This document shows, one piece after another, positions 1 to 9,300 of a stretch of DNA of 64,000 bases (the first letter of the stretch is position 1; each line of letters starts with the position of its first letter). The DNA is from Prevotella sp. GTDB taxonomy: Bacteria > Bacteroidota > Bacteroidia > Bacteroidales > Bacteroidaceae. Made by a program: the position numbers and the translations under genes. The notes under the pieces were generated by a model. The model did no database searches. It was not told the origin of the DNA and worked only from the letters and a program-made list of their open reading frames with translations. The DNA lies in NCBI GenBank assembly GCA_017471465.1, contig JAFUTI010000004.1, positions 1 to 64,000 of the forward strand, written 5' to 3'.

Positions 1-118
1 GCTGCAGACCGTAGGCAGAGGGTACCGCGATGTGGAGAGATTCCGCATTGCAGTGCTTTTCTTCTATGGTGGATTGACCTTGCATAAAGACTACCTTGTG
101 TTAAATTCGTTAAGTTAA
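1..118 (+). mobile_element. C-terminal remnant of an insertion-sequence transposase (cut by window start)
   Basis: Reading from base 2, an open frame runs into TAA at 116-118. It encodes about 38 residues, including TVGRGYRDVERFRIAVLFFY. This looks like the last stretch of a DDE transposase of the ISL3 type, whose C-termini carry a similar G-[YF]-R-[DN]-[VF]-x-[RN]-[FY] motif. Only the tail is in the window, so whether the transposase is intact cannot be judged. A strong hairpin follows at 165-196. The family call rests on motif resemblance only. Confidence 0.5.
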
Positions 119-164
119 CTCACACTAAATCCTGTAGAACCAGTTTTTTAAAAGTTTGTAATTC

Positions 165-203
165 GTGGCGGCCCATCCGTGAGGACGAGCCGCCACCGCT
201 TTT
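165..203 (+). terminator. Hairpin after the transposase tail
   Basis: Perfect 8-bp stem GTGGCGGC (165-172) / GCCGCCAC (189-196) with a 16-nt loop, followed by CGCTTTT. The T-run is weak, so it could be either a terminator or the structured end of an insertion sequence. Confidence 0.45.
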
Positions 204-235
204 GATGAATTCACGACACTATTTTTTCAAAGAAT

Positions 236-509
236 TTTTTTAATTGTCGTTTTGTCGTCACTCCGCCATAACCAACAGTAAACCAAATAGTTATAAAGTG
301 ACGACAAACATAGGCGTGACGACACACAATAAATTTTTGCACAATCAGCGGGCGCGAGAGAAAAATTTCGCGGCGTGACAGAAAAAAATATAGGCGTGAG
401 AGAAAAATTTCGCGGCGTGAGAGGACGCCAGATTTGTCGTCACTCTGCATTTTGCCGTCACTCTGTAACATACTGATATTTAACTAGTTAACTTGACCGT
501 GACGACAAA
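236..509. repeat. Intergenic array: 21-nt tandem units and inverted 11-mers
   Basis: Four consecutive 21-nt units start at 351, 372, 393 and 414. Each begins GGCGTGA or GGCGCGA and most continue with an A/T-rich half. They are bracketed by copies of the 11-mer TTTGTCGTCAC (251-261, 433-443, near-copy 451-461) and its reverse complement GTGACGACAAA (298-308, 499-509, near-copy 316-326). I see no convincing gene between 119 and 778; the short ORFs here read through the repeats. The array at 21575-21652 shares the 14-mer AAAAAAATATAGGC and the 21-nt period. Confidence 0.7.
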
Positions 510-607
510 AAGGCAAAAAACATTTTTCCCCGTTCTTAGGATAAAAAAAGTTGATATAGTCAACGGCGTTGCTACGGGTTTACAACGATCCACAAGCAGC
601 AGTCCTT

Positions 608-641
608 TTTGCATATTTATAGCACCAAAAATGTATATTTG
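608..641 (+). promoter_or_regulatory. Candidate korA promoter
   Basis: TTTG at 608-611 and TATATTTG at 634-641, 22 nt apart, match the Bacteroidetes -33/-7 pattern. The -7 box forms the left arm of the inverted repeat at 632-665. Confidence 0.5.
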
Positions 642-665
642 CTGGTTTTTTGTTGCAAATATACA
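632..665. promoter_or_regulatory. Perfect 11-bp inverted repeat carrying a -7 box on each strand
   Basis: TGTATATTTGC (632-642) and GCAAATATACA (655-665) are exact reverse complements with a 12-nt spacer. Each arm contains TATATTTG in its own orientation, so the site could be a face-to-face promoter pair or an operator. No gene lies to the left that an upstream-directed promoter would serve. Confidence 0.5.
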
Positions 666-734
666 CTTTTTGTGCTTTTTCTTTGGCTATTCCGTCAAAA
701 ATGAATAATTTTGCGGCCGATTTTGAGAAAGTAT

Positions 735-780
735 AGTAACAGACCACATAAAAGTACAGTAACAAACCACATAAAAGTAT
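735..780 (+). repeat. 23-nt tandem duplication ending in the korA start codon
   Basis: Two copies (735-757 and 758-780) of AGTAACARACCACATAAAAG plus three bases differ at two positions: G/A at 742/765 and C/T at 757/780. The C-to-T difference turns AGTAC into AGTAT and so supplies the AT of the korA start codon. The mRNA leader next to the start codon is therefore duplicated. Confidence 0.75.
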
Positions 781-2701
781 GGCAGAACAATTAGAAGTGA
801 AGGAGCTCGACCAGGTGGTCGTCCGCTTCTCAGGTGACTCCGGCGACGGCATGCAGCTGGTCGGAAACATCTTTTCTACGGTCAGTGCCACCGTTGGTAA
901 CGGCATCTCCACATTCCCCGACTACCCTGCGGACATCCGCGCCCCGCAAGGTTCGCTGACGGGTGTCTCGGGTTTTCAGGTTCACATCGGTGCGGGCAAG
1001 GTCTATACCCCTGGCGACAAGTGCGACGTGCTGGTGGCTATGAACGCCGCAGCGCTGAAGACGCAGTACCGCTATGCCAAGCCGCAGGCAACGATCATCA
1101 TCGACACCGACTCCTTCGGTCCGAAGGACCTGGAGAAGGCGCAGTTCCAGACGGAGGACTATCTGTGCGAGATGGGCATCGACCCCGACCGCGTCATCCA
1201 GTGCCCGCTGACGACGATGGTGAAACAAGCGCTCATGCCGACCCCCCCTTCGGCCCCCGAGGGGGCCACAAAAGTTGGCAAGAGTAATGAAGCCCCCTCG
1301 GGGGCAGTAGGAGGGGTCAGCATGGATATGAAGTCAGTTTTGAAGTGCCGCAACATGTTCGCCCTGGGACTCGTCTGCTGGCTCTTCGACCGCGACCTGG
1401 AGCTGGTGAACAACTTCCTGCGTGAGAAATTTGCCAAGAAGCCTGCCATCGCCGAGGCCAATATCAAGGTCATCCAGGCCGGCTGGGACTACGGTCACAA
1501 CACCCACTCGTCGGCTGTCAACGTCTACCGTGTCGAGTCGAAAGAGAAGACACCGGGACGCTATATGGACATCACCGGCAACAAAGCGACGGCCTACGGC
1601 TTTATCGCTGCCGCCGAGAAAGCCGGTCTGAAGCTCTATCTCGGCTCCTACCCCATCACGCCGGCCACCGACGTGCTCCACGAACTGTCGAAGCACAAGT
1701 CGTGCGGTGTCATCACCGTGCAGTGCGAGGATGAGATCTCGGGCTGCGCCTCAGCCCTCGGCGCCTCGTTTGCCGGCGCACTGGGCGTGACGTCGACCTC
1801 CGGTCCCGGCATCTGCCTGAAGAGCGAGGCCATGAACCTCGCTGTCATCATGGAGCTGCCGCTCGTCGTCCTCGACGTCCAGCGCGGCGGTCCTGCCACG
1901 GGTCTGCCCACGAAGTCGGAACAGACAGACCTGCTGCAGGCCCTCTTCGGACGTAACGGCGAGAGTCCCATGCCGGTGATGGCTGCCACCAGTCCTACCG
2001 ACTGCTTCGACGCCGCCTACCAGGCCAGTAAGATTGCCCTGGAGCACATGACGCCCGTCGTGCTGCTCACCGACGCCTTCGTGGCCAACGGCTCCGGCGC
2101 CTTCCGCCTGCCCGAGATGGCCAAGCTCGACCCCATCAACCCGCCCTACGTGCCCGAGGAACTGAAGGGCAAGTGGACACCCTATATGCGTGCCGAGAAC
2201 GGCACCCGCTACTGGGCTGTCCCCGGCCGTGAGGGCTTTGCACATATCCTCGGCGGACTGGAGAAGGACTCCAATACCGGTGCCATCTCGACGAACCCCG
2301 AGAACCACGACCTGATGACGCGTCTGCGCCAGCAGAAGATAGCCAACATCCAGGTGCCCGACCTCGAGGTGGAGGGCGACGTCGAGGATGCCGACCTGCT
2401 CATCGTGGGCTTCGGTTCCACCTACGGTCATCTCCACTCGGCGATGGACGAACTGCGCGCAGCAGGTAAAAAAGTGGCTCAGGCCCACTTCAAGTACCTG
2501 AACCCGCTGCCTAAGAACACGGATGAAGTGCTCGCTAAATGTAAAAAGGTGGTAGTGGCCGAACAGAACATGGGTCAGCTCGCCGCCTACCTGCGCATGA
2601 AGGTCGACGGTTTCGTACCCTACCAGTTCAATCAGGTCAAGGGCCAGCCGTTCGTGGTAGAAGAGTTAGTCAACGCATTCGAAGAAATTCTAAAGAAGTA
2701 A
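779..2701 (+). CDS. korA: 2-oxoacid:ferredoxin oxidoreductase, alpha subunit (gamma-alpha fusion)
   Basis: With KorB, this cytosolic enzyme interconverts a 2-oxoacid (probably 2-oxoglutarate) plus CoA and oxidised ferredoxin with acyl-CoA, CO2 and reduced ferredoxin. Residues about 12-240 form the gamma domain, beginning with the GDSGDGMQ nucleotide/CoA-type motif. The alpha pyrimidine-binding domain follows (SYPITPATDVL, about 290) with the RGGPATGLPTKSEQTDL stretch near 370. The ATG at 779 lies directly before the gamma domain. Length (640 aa) is slightly above the usual 610-620 because of a 26-27-residue Pro/Gly/Ala-rich insert at about 154-180. That insert is encoded by a palindromic DNA element and lies between normal family sequence on both sides. 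korB follows after 6 nt. Substrate preference is inferred from gene pairing, not shown. Confidence 0.9.
   Translation: MAEQLEVKELDQVVVRFSGDSGDGMQLVGNIFSTVSATVGNGISTFPDYPADIRAPQGSLTGVSGFQVHIGAGKVYTPGDKCDVLVAMNAAALKTQYRYAKPQATIIIDTDSFGPKDLEKAQFQTEDYLCEMGIDPDRVIQCPLTTMVKQALMPTPPSAPEGATKVGKSNEAPSGAVGGVSMDMKSVLKCRNMFALGLVCWLFDRDLELVNNFLREKFAKKPAIAEANIKVIQAGWDYGHNTHSSAVNVYRVESKEKTPGRYMDITGNKATAYGFIAAAEKAGLKLYLGSYPITPATDVLHELSKHKSCGVITVQCEDEISGCASALGASFAGALGVTSTSGPGICLKSEAMNLAVIMELPLVVLDVQRGGPATGLPTKSEQTDLLQALFGRNGESPMPVMAATSPTDCFDAAYQASKIALEHMTPVVLLTDAFVANGSGAFRLPEMAKLDPINPPYVPEELKGKWTPYMRAENGTRYWAVPGREGFAHILGGLEKDSNTGAISTNPENHDLMTRLRQQKIANIQVPDLEVEGDVEDADLLIVGFGSTYGHLHSAMDELRAAGKKVAQAHFKYLNPLPKNTDEVLAKCKKVVVAEQNMGQLAAYLRMKVDGFVPYQFNQVKGQPFVVEELVNAFEEILKK
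1240..1318. repeat. GC-rich palindromic element inserted in frame in korA
   Basis: Two 27-nt arms (1240-1266 and 1292-1318) are reverse complements at 24 of 27 positions, with a 25-nt loop. The core is GGCCCCCGAGGGGG. The encoded residues are unlike any part of the oxidoreductase fold, and the frame is kept. A related GC palindrome sits in metG at 57171-57197. Confidence 0.8.
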
Positions 2702-2707
2702 ACAACT

Positions 2708-3712
2708 ATGGCATATACAGCACAAGATTTTAAGAAAGGCCAGCCTCGCTGGTGTCCGGGGTGCGGCGACCACTTCTTCCTGGCTTCACTCCATAAGGCT
2801 ATGGCCGAGATCGGCGTAGCCCCTGAGAACGTGGCAGTCATCTCGGGTATCGGCTGCTCCAGCCGTCTGCCCCACTATATGGCTACCTACGGCATGAACA
2901 CCATCCACGGACGTGCCGCCGCCATCGCCACCGGCGCGAAGGTGGCCAACCCCGCCCTCACCATCTGGCAGGTCTCTGGCGACGGCGACGGCCTGGCCAT
3001 CGGCGGCAACCATTTCATTCATGCCAACCGTCGTAACATCGACCTGAACATGATCCTGCTGAACAACCGCATCTACGGTCTGACGAAGGGTCAGTACTCG
3101 CCCACCTCACCCCGTGGCTTCGTGTCGAAGTCCTCACCCTACGGCACCGTCGAGGATCCGTTCCGTCCCGCCGAACTCTGCTTCGGTGCCCGCGGCCACT
3201 TCTTCGCCCGTTGTGTGGCTACCGATGCCAAGGGAACAGTAGAAGTGCTGAAGGCGGCCTACGAGCACAAGGGCGCCAGCGTCACCGAGGTGCTGCAGAA
3301 CTGCGTCATCTTCAACGACCACTGCCACGACATCGTCTACAACAACGAGGGCCGACGGAAGAACGCCATCTACGTGCGCCACGGCGAGAAGCTCGTCTTC
3401 GGCGAGAACAACGAGTACGGACTGGTGCAGCAGGGCTTCGGCCTGAAGGTGGTGGAGATCGGCAAGGACGGCTACACGCTGGACGACGTCCTCACCCACG
3501 ATGCCCACTGCGAGGACAACACCCTGCAGCTGAAGCTCGCCCTGATGTCGCCGGAGAATGGCTTCCCCATCGCCCTTGGTGTCATCCGCGACGTCGACGC
3601 TCCCACCTACAACGACGCTGTCTACGCACAGCTCGAGGAGGTCTCGGCCCAGAAGAAATACCACAACTTCACGGAGTTGCTTGAAACTAACGACATCTGG
3701 GAGGTAAAATAG
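2708..3712 (+). CDS. korB: 2-oxoacid:ferredoxin oxidoreductase, beta (TPP) subunit
   Basis: This is the thiamine-diphosphate and iron-sulfur-binding partner of KorA. The N-terminus has the CPGCGDHF motif (about 19) and the GIGCSSR cysteine. The TPP/Mg2+ motif GDGDGLAIGGNHF lies at about 98-110, followed by NNRIYGLTKGQYSPTS. At 334 aa it is full length for the family. It starts 6 nt after korA and ends 1 nt before the transporter gene, so the three genes are co-transcribed. No separate ferredoxin-like delta subunit is present, consistent with the two-subunit type. Confidence 0.92.
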   Translation: MAYTAQDFKKGQPRWCPGCGDHFFLASLHKAMAEIGVAPENVAVISGIGCSSRLPHYMATYGMNTIHGRAAAIATGAKVANPALTIWQVSGDGDGLAIGGNHFIHANRRNIDLNMILLNNRIYGLTKGQYSPTSPRGFVSKSSPYGTVEDPFRPAELCFGARGHFFARCVATDAKGTVEVLKAAYEHKGASVTEVLQNCVIFNDHCHDIVYNNEGRRKNAIYVRHGEKLVFGENNEYGLVQQGFGLKVVEIGKDGYTLDDVLTHDAHCEDNTLQLKLALMSPENGFPIALGVIRDVDAPTYNDAVYAQLEEVSAQKKYHNFTELLETNDIWEVK

Positions 3713-3713
3713 C

Positions 3714-5219
3714 ATGTTTCATATTTACGAAGGATTCCACTTGGTTGACGCATACCACAAGATGCGTCACCAGCGTAAGTATCACCCTGCCGACGGCACG
3801 AAACGTGCCTTGAAGATACTGCTTGTTGCGCTTGTCACACTTCTGCTCTGGAACATGCCGGCAGAATGGTTCGGCATCAAGGATCTGACGGTCATCCAGC
3901 AGCGCATCATCGCCATCTTCGCCTTTGCCACCCTGATGTGGGTGCTCGAGGTGGTGTCGTCGTGGGCCACATCGGTGGCCATCATCGTGCTGATGCTCCT
4001 CTTCACAACCGACAGCGGCATCCTGCCGATGGTCAACGAGGAGGAGGTAGGCAAGTTGCTCAGCTACAAAGGGGTGATGGCGACGTTTGCCGACCCCGTC
4101 ATTATGCTGTTCATAGGCGGTTTCGTATTAGCCATCGCCGCCACGAAGACCGGTCTCGACGCCCAGCTGGCAAAAGTACTGCTGAAGCCGTTCGGCACGA
4201 AGAGTGAGATGGTGCTGCTGGGCTTCCTGCTCATCACGGGCCTCTTCTCGATGTTCGTCAGCAACACGGCTACGGCAGCTATGATGCTGACATTCCTGAC
4301 GCCCGTGTTCCGCCAGCTGCCCCCTGAGGGCAAGGGCCGCATCGCCCTGGCCATGAGCATCCCCGTAGCCGCCAACCTCGGCGGTATGGGTACGCCCATC
4401 GGCACACCGCCGAACACCATTGCCCTGAAATACCTGAACGACCCTGAGGGCCTGAACCTCGGCCTGGGCTTCGGTCAGTGGATGATGTTCATGTTCCCGC
4501 TGGTGCTGGTGCTGCTGTTCATCAGCTGGCGCATCCTGCTCAGGATGTTCCCCTTCACGCAGAAGACCATTGAGCTGAACATCGAGGGCGGCATGAAGAA
4601 GGGCTTCCACGCCAATGTGGTCATCGTCACCTTCTTCCTCACGGTAGTCCTCTGGCTGCTCGACCGCGTAACGGGCATCAACTCCTACACCGTCGCCATG
4701 ATACCCTTCATGGTGTTCGCCCTGACAGGTGTCATCAACAAGCGCGACCTGGAGCAGATTAACTGGTCAGTCATCTGGATGGTGGCCGGCGGCTTTGCAC
4801 TGGGCTACGGCCTCAACGCCTCCGGACTGGCAGCCAACGCCGTGGAGAGCATACCCTTCGGCGAGTTCTCGCCCCTGCTCATCCTACTGCTTGGCGGTGC
4901 CATCTGCTACACACTGTCGAACTTCATCTCAAACTCGGCGACGGCAGCGCTGCTCATGCCTATCCTCGCCATCGTCTGCGGCGCTATGGGCGACAAGCTG
5001 GCACCTATCGGCGGCACGCCCACCGTACTCATCGGCGTCGCCATTGCTGCCTCGTCGGCTATGATCCTGCCTATCTCCACGCCGCCGAACGCCCTGGCCT
5101 TCGCCACCGGCTTCGTCAAGCAGAACGACATGGCCAAGATGGGCATCATCATGGGTGTCATCTCGATGGTGCTGGGCTTCGGCCTGGTCTACCTCATGGG
5201 TACGCTCCACTTCATCTAA
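3714..5219 (+). CDS. DASS/SLC13-family sodium:dicarboxylate transporter
   Basis: This polytopic inner-membrane protein (501 aa) belongs to the divalent anion:Na+ symporter family, whose members move succinate, fumarate, malate or sulfate. The two inverted-repeat signature loops are visible: SNTATAAMM near residue 181 with GTPIGTPPNT, and SNSATAALL near 405 with PISTPPNALAF. These form the paired Na+/carboxylate sites in characterised members such as VcINDY. The ATG lies 1 nt past the korB stop, which supports translational coupling. Linkage to KorAB suggests C4-dicarboxylate or 2-oxoglutarate traffic in the reductive branch of the TCA cycle. Import versus export cannot be told from sequence. 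Confidence 0.85.
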   Translation: MFHIYEGFHLVDAYHKMRHQRKYHPADGTKRALKILLVALVTLLLWNMPAEWFGIKDLTVIQQRIIAIFAFATLMWVLEVVSSWATSVAIIVLMLLFTTDSGILPMVNEEEVGKLLSYKGVMATFADPVIMLFIGGFVLAIAATKTGLDAQLAKVLLKPFGTKSEMVLLGFLLITGLFSMFVSNTATAAMMLTFLTPVFRQLPPEGKGRIALAMSIPVAANLGGMGTPIGTPPNTIALKYLNDPEGLNLGLGFGQWMMFMFPLVLVLLFISWRILLRMFPFTQKTIELNIEGGMKKGFHANVVIVTFFLTVVLWLLDRVTGINSYTVAMIPFMVFALTGVINKRDLEQINWSVIWMVAGGFALGYGLNASGLAANAVESIPFGEFSPLLILLLGGAICYTLSNFISNSATAALLMPILAIVCGAMGDKLAPIGGTPTVLIGVAIAASSAMILPISTPPNALAFATGFVKQNDMAKMGIIMGVISMVLGFGLVYLMGTLHFI

Positions 5220-5245
5220 GACACAGTCCAGAACAGAAATAGCGT

Positions 5246-6307
5246 ATGAGATACGGTATCATTACGGCCATTGGCTGTTGCCTCTTGGCTGTCAGTTGCA
5301 GTAAGAAACAGAAAGACGTAGAGAAAGCCCCGACACGGGTGAAGACTGAAGTAGCAAGCACCACTGCTGACAACGAGGGGCAGACTTATGTGGGCATCGT
5401 GGAGGAACGTGAGGCTACGGCTGTCAGCTTCACTGGCATGGGCGTTGTGAAGCGTGTGCTGGTCGGCGAGGGACAAGCCGTCGGCCGTGGACAGCTGTTG
5501 GCAGAGATGGACGACACACAGGCCCGCAACCTGCTGAGCGGTGCCGAGGCACAGATGGCTCAGGCCAACGATGCCCTGGAGCGTTACCAGATGCTGCACG
5601 ACAACGGTTCACTGCCCGAGGTGCAATGGGTGGAGATACAGAGCAAGGTGGCACAGGCCCGATCGCAGCTGGAGGTAGCCCGGAAGAATCTGGCCGACTG
5701 CCGGCTGGTGGCACCCGTCAGCGGCATCGTCGGGCACAAAATGGTTGGGGCGGGCGAGACGGCCCTGCCCTCACAGGCCGTTGTGAACATCCTTGACATC
5801 AGTACGGTGAAAGTCAAGGTGGCAGTGCCTGAGGCAGAGATTGGCAGCATCACGGCTCACACGCCATCGGAGATTTTGGTGGAGGCTATCAACAGCCGTT
5901 GCGGAGGGGGACATATAGAAAAAGGTGTAACGGCCGATGCGCTGACACATACCTACGATGTACGGATTAACGTGCAGAACACGGAGCGCAAGTTGCTGCC
6001 GGGCATGGTGGCGAGCGTTCAGTTCAAGACCGCCCCAAGCCCCTCCCAAGGAACGGATGTCCAGATACCAGTAACAGCGGTGCAGAAGAATGTAGACGGC
6101 ACGCTCTTTGTCTGGACTGTCGAGAAAGACAGCACCGTCCACAGGAAATCCGTTCAGATAGGCACGACCCAGGGCCGCTCGGCGACGAACGAGACGGTGG
6201 GCTTGTCCAAGAACCGCATCGCCATCACCAGCGGCATTGAGAACGGTCAGCGCATCGTGACCGAGGGATATCAGAAACTGAGTGAAGGAACAAAAGTGAT
6301 ATTTTAG
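5246..6307 (+). CDS. RND efflux periplasmic adaptor (HlyD/MFP family) lipoprotein
   Basis: This periplasmic adaptor joins the RND pump (6331-9447) to the TolC-like channel (9451-10812). The N-terminus is a lipoprotein signal with lipobox LAVSC (Cys about 18). Next come a half-lipoyl domain, an alpha-hairpin with heptad-like alanine/glutamine-rich helices (about 80-150), the second half-lipoyl segment (LVAPVSGIVGHKMV) and a beta-barrel/MP domain. At 353 aa the length is normal. FKTAPSPSQGTDV near 255-267 is encoded by GCCCCAAGCCCCTCCCAAGG. That resembles half of the CCCCTC palindromic element, but a full palindrome is not present. The 23-nt gap to the pump gene is a degenerate GAGTT/GGGTT repeat. 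Confidence 0.88.
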   Translation: MRYGIITAIGCCLLAVSCSKKQKDVEKAPTRVKTEVASTTADNEGQTYVGIVEEREATAVSFTGMGVVKRVLVGEGQAVGRGQLLAEMDDTQARNLLSGAEAQMAQANDALERYQMLHDNGSLPEVQWVEIQSKVAQARSQLEVARKNLADCRLVAPVSGIVGHKMVGAGETALPSQAVVNILDISTVKVKVAVPEAEIGSITAHTPSEILVEAINSRCGGGHIEKGVTADALTHTYDVRINVQNTERKLLPGMVASVQFKTAPSPSQGTDVQIPVTAVQKNVDGTLFVWTVEKDSTVHRKSVQIGTTQGRSATNETVGLSKNRIAITSGIENGQRIVTEGYQKLSEGTKVIF

Positions 6308-6330
6308 TTGAGGGTTAAGAGTTGGGAGTT

Positions 6331-9300
6331 ATGAAACAGATGACCTGGCTCCGCTGGCCACTGGAGCACTATTCCATATCGCTGCTCATCATACTGATAC
6401 TGTTTGTGATGGGCATCTACGGCATGTACGTGATGCCGAAAGACGAATTTCCGCACGCCACCATCCGCCAGGGTGTGGTGGTTGCCGTCTATCCCGGCGC
6501 TACCAGCGAAGAGGTGGAACAGCAAGTGGCCCGCCCGCTGGAACGCTACCTCTTTACTTACGGCGAGGTGAACCGCACGAAGACCACCACCACCTCGCAA
6601 AACGGTCTGTGCATCGTGATGGTCAGACTGAACGACGACGTAAACAACAAGGACGAGGTGTGGAGCAAAATCAAGCATGGGCTGAACACCTTCAAGTCGG
6701 CACTGCCCGCCGGTGTGCTGGCGGTGGTCGTCAACGATGACTTTGGCAACACCTCTGCCCTGCTCATCGCCGTGGAGAGCGGACAGCGCAGCTATCGCGA
6801 ACTGAAAGACTACTCTGACCGCCTCAGCGACCGTCTGCGTCGCATCCCCTCTGTTGCCAATGTGAAGATGTTCGGCGAACAGAAGGAACAGATAACGCTC
6901 TATGTGGACCGTCAGCGCCTGCAGGCCTACGGCATTGGCCAGCAGATGCTCTTCAGCCGTTTGCAGGCCCAGGGCATCACCACCATGAGCGGCAGCATCA
7001 GCGACGATGACCAGCAGGTGCCTATCCATATAGCACCGACGGAGAACAGCGTCGAGGAGATAGCCAACCAGATTATCTTCTCCGACCCCGTCAGCGGAAA
7101 GGTGGCGCGGGTCCGCGACGTGGCCCGTGTGGTGCGTGAGTACGACACCCAGAGCAGCCGTATCGAACAGGAGGGGCATCCCTGTGTGCTGCTGTCGATG
7201 GAGATGACGCCCGGCAACAACGTGGTGCAATATGGCGAGGAGGTGGAGCGTGTGCTCAGCAGTTTCGCTGCCGAGGAGCTGCCCGACGACGTCACCATCA
7301 CCCGCATCGCCGACAAGCCGAAGGTGGTGGCGCTGAGCGTCAGCAATTTCTTGCGCGACCTCATCATCTCGATGGTCATCATCATCCTCGTGATGATGGT
7401 GCTCTTCCCGCTGCGCTCAGCCATCGTGGCCTCGATCACCATCCCGCTGAGCACGTTTGTCTCGGTAGCCATGATGTATATGATGGGCATCGAACTGAAC
7501 ATCGTGACGCTGGCGGCACTCATCGTGGTGCTGGGTATGATTGTCGATAACGCCATCGTCGTCATCGACGGCTATCTGGAATACCTCGGCAAGGGCTACG
7601 ACCCCAAGGATGCTGCCGTCGAGTCGTCACGCCAGTACTTCATGCCGATGATGCTGGCCACGCTCTGCATCTGTGCCATCTTCTACCCCTTCCTCATCAC
7701 GATGAAAGGCGTGTTCCACGACTGTCTGGAGGACTTCCCCATTACCATCACCATCAACCTGATGGTGTCACTGCTGCTGGCCGTAACAGTGATTCCGTTC
7801 TTGGAAGTAAAAATCATCAAGCCGGGCAAGGTGAGTACGAATGGGAATGTCATCACCCACTGGGTACAGCGCACCTACAACCACGTGCTCGACTGGACGT
7901 TCGGTCATCCCTGGCTAACCATCGGCGGCGGCATCGGCGTCATCCTGCTGTCGTGCCTCATCCTGCCGACACTGAAGATCCGTCTGTTCCCCTACGCCGA
8001 CCGCGACCAGTTTGCCGTAGAGATATTCCTGCCTGAGGGTAAGGGCATGGCCGAAACCACTGTGGTGGCGGATTCTGTCCGCCACATCCTGGAGAACGAC
8101 GAGCGCATCACGGGCATCACCAGCTTCATTGGCTGCTCGTCGCCCCGCTTCATGGATGCCTACGCCCCACAGATGGCCGGCAAGAACTATGCACAGTTCA
8201 TCGTCAACACGAAGTCGGACAAGGCGACGCTCGACCTCTTGGCCGACTATCAGCCCCGACTGAGCGAGGCTTTCCCCAATGCCTACGTCAAGTTCAAGCG
8301 GCTGGACTATCTGGAGGTCAATGAACTGGAGTATCGCTTCTATGGCGACGACCTCGACTCGCTGCACACCGTGGCCGAACGGCTGATGGTGCGTATGCGG
8401 GAGATGCCGGAACTGGAGTGGGTACACACCGACTACCTGCAGCCTTATCCTATCATTAATGTGGAACTCGACCCCGTCGCGTCAGCCCAACTGGGTGTCA
8501 CACGCGCCACGGCCGCACTGGCACTGAGCGCCACGTCGAGCGACCTGCGAGTGGGACAGATCTGGGAGGGCGACTATGAGTTGCCCATCGTGGTTCGTGA
8601 CAACAGCGACATGACCTACTCCGACATCGAGAACTTAGGTATCGCCACGCCTGTCAGTATGGTGTCGGCAGGGCTTACCAGTTCGAATAAGACCGTGCCG
8701 CTGCGTCAGATTGCCAAAGTCGGTCCGCAGTGGAGCGAGAGCCGCATCCTGCATCGGGGCGGTGAACGCTGTATCACGGTGACAGCCCAGTTTGCGCAGG
8801 GTGTCTACACCTCGCCCGTCGAGCAGCGCATCGCCAAGATCATGCAGGAGGAAATCGATATTCCTCAGGGCGTACGGTGCGAAGTGGGCGGTGAGATAGA
8901 ATATGGTGATGAGGCACTCCCACAGATTTTCTGGGGTATCGTCATTGCCATGATTATCGTGTTCTTCTTCCTGCTGTTCAACTTCAAGAAGTACGGCATC
9001 ACACTGGTCTGCATGGCTGCCCTCGGCCTGATGATTCCCGGAGCGCTGATCGGCCTGGGACTGATGAACCGTGCCCTCGGCCTGACCTCCATCTTCGGAC
9101 TCATCACCCTGATGGGAATGATCATGCGTAATGAGATTCTGATTTTCGAACATGCCATCAATCTTCTTAGAGGTAAGAGGTTAGAGGTGAGAGGTGAGAA
9201 CTCTCCACTCACCACTAAAGATTACAACGAAGCCGTGCGCCAGGCGGCCTACGATGCCGGCAAGCGCCGTATGGTGCCTATCTTCCTCACCACCGCCACG

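Noticed and set aside
211-471. 86-codon minus-strand frame left of korA
   Set aside because: It reads straight through the 21-nt repeat units, giving repeated FLSRREI segments; no promoter or family resemblance.
4310-4340. CCCCCTGAGGGC in the dicarboxylate transporter as another palindromic insert
   Set aside because: It encodes QLPPEGKGR, which looks like a normal loop of the family, and there is no length gain or long arm.
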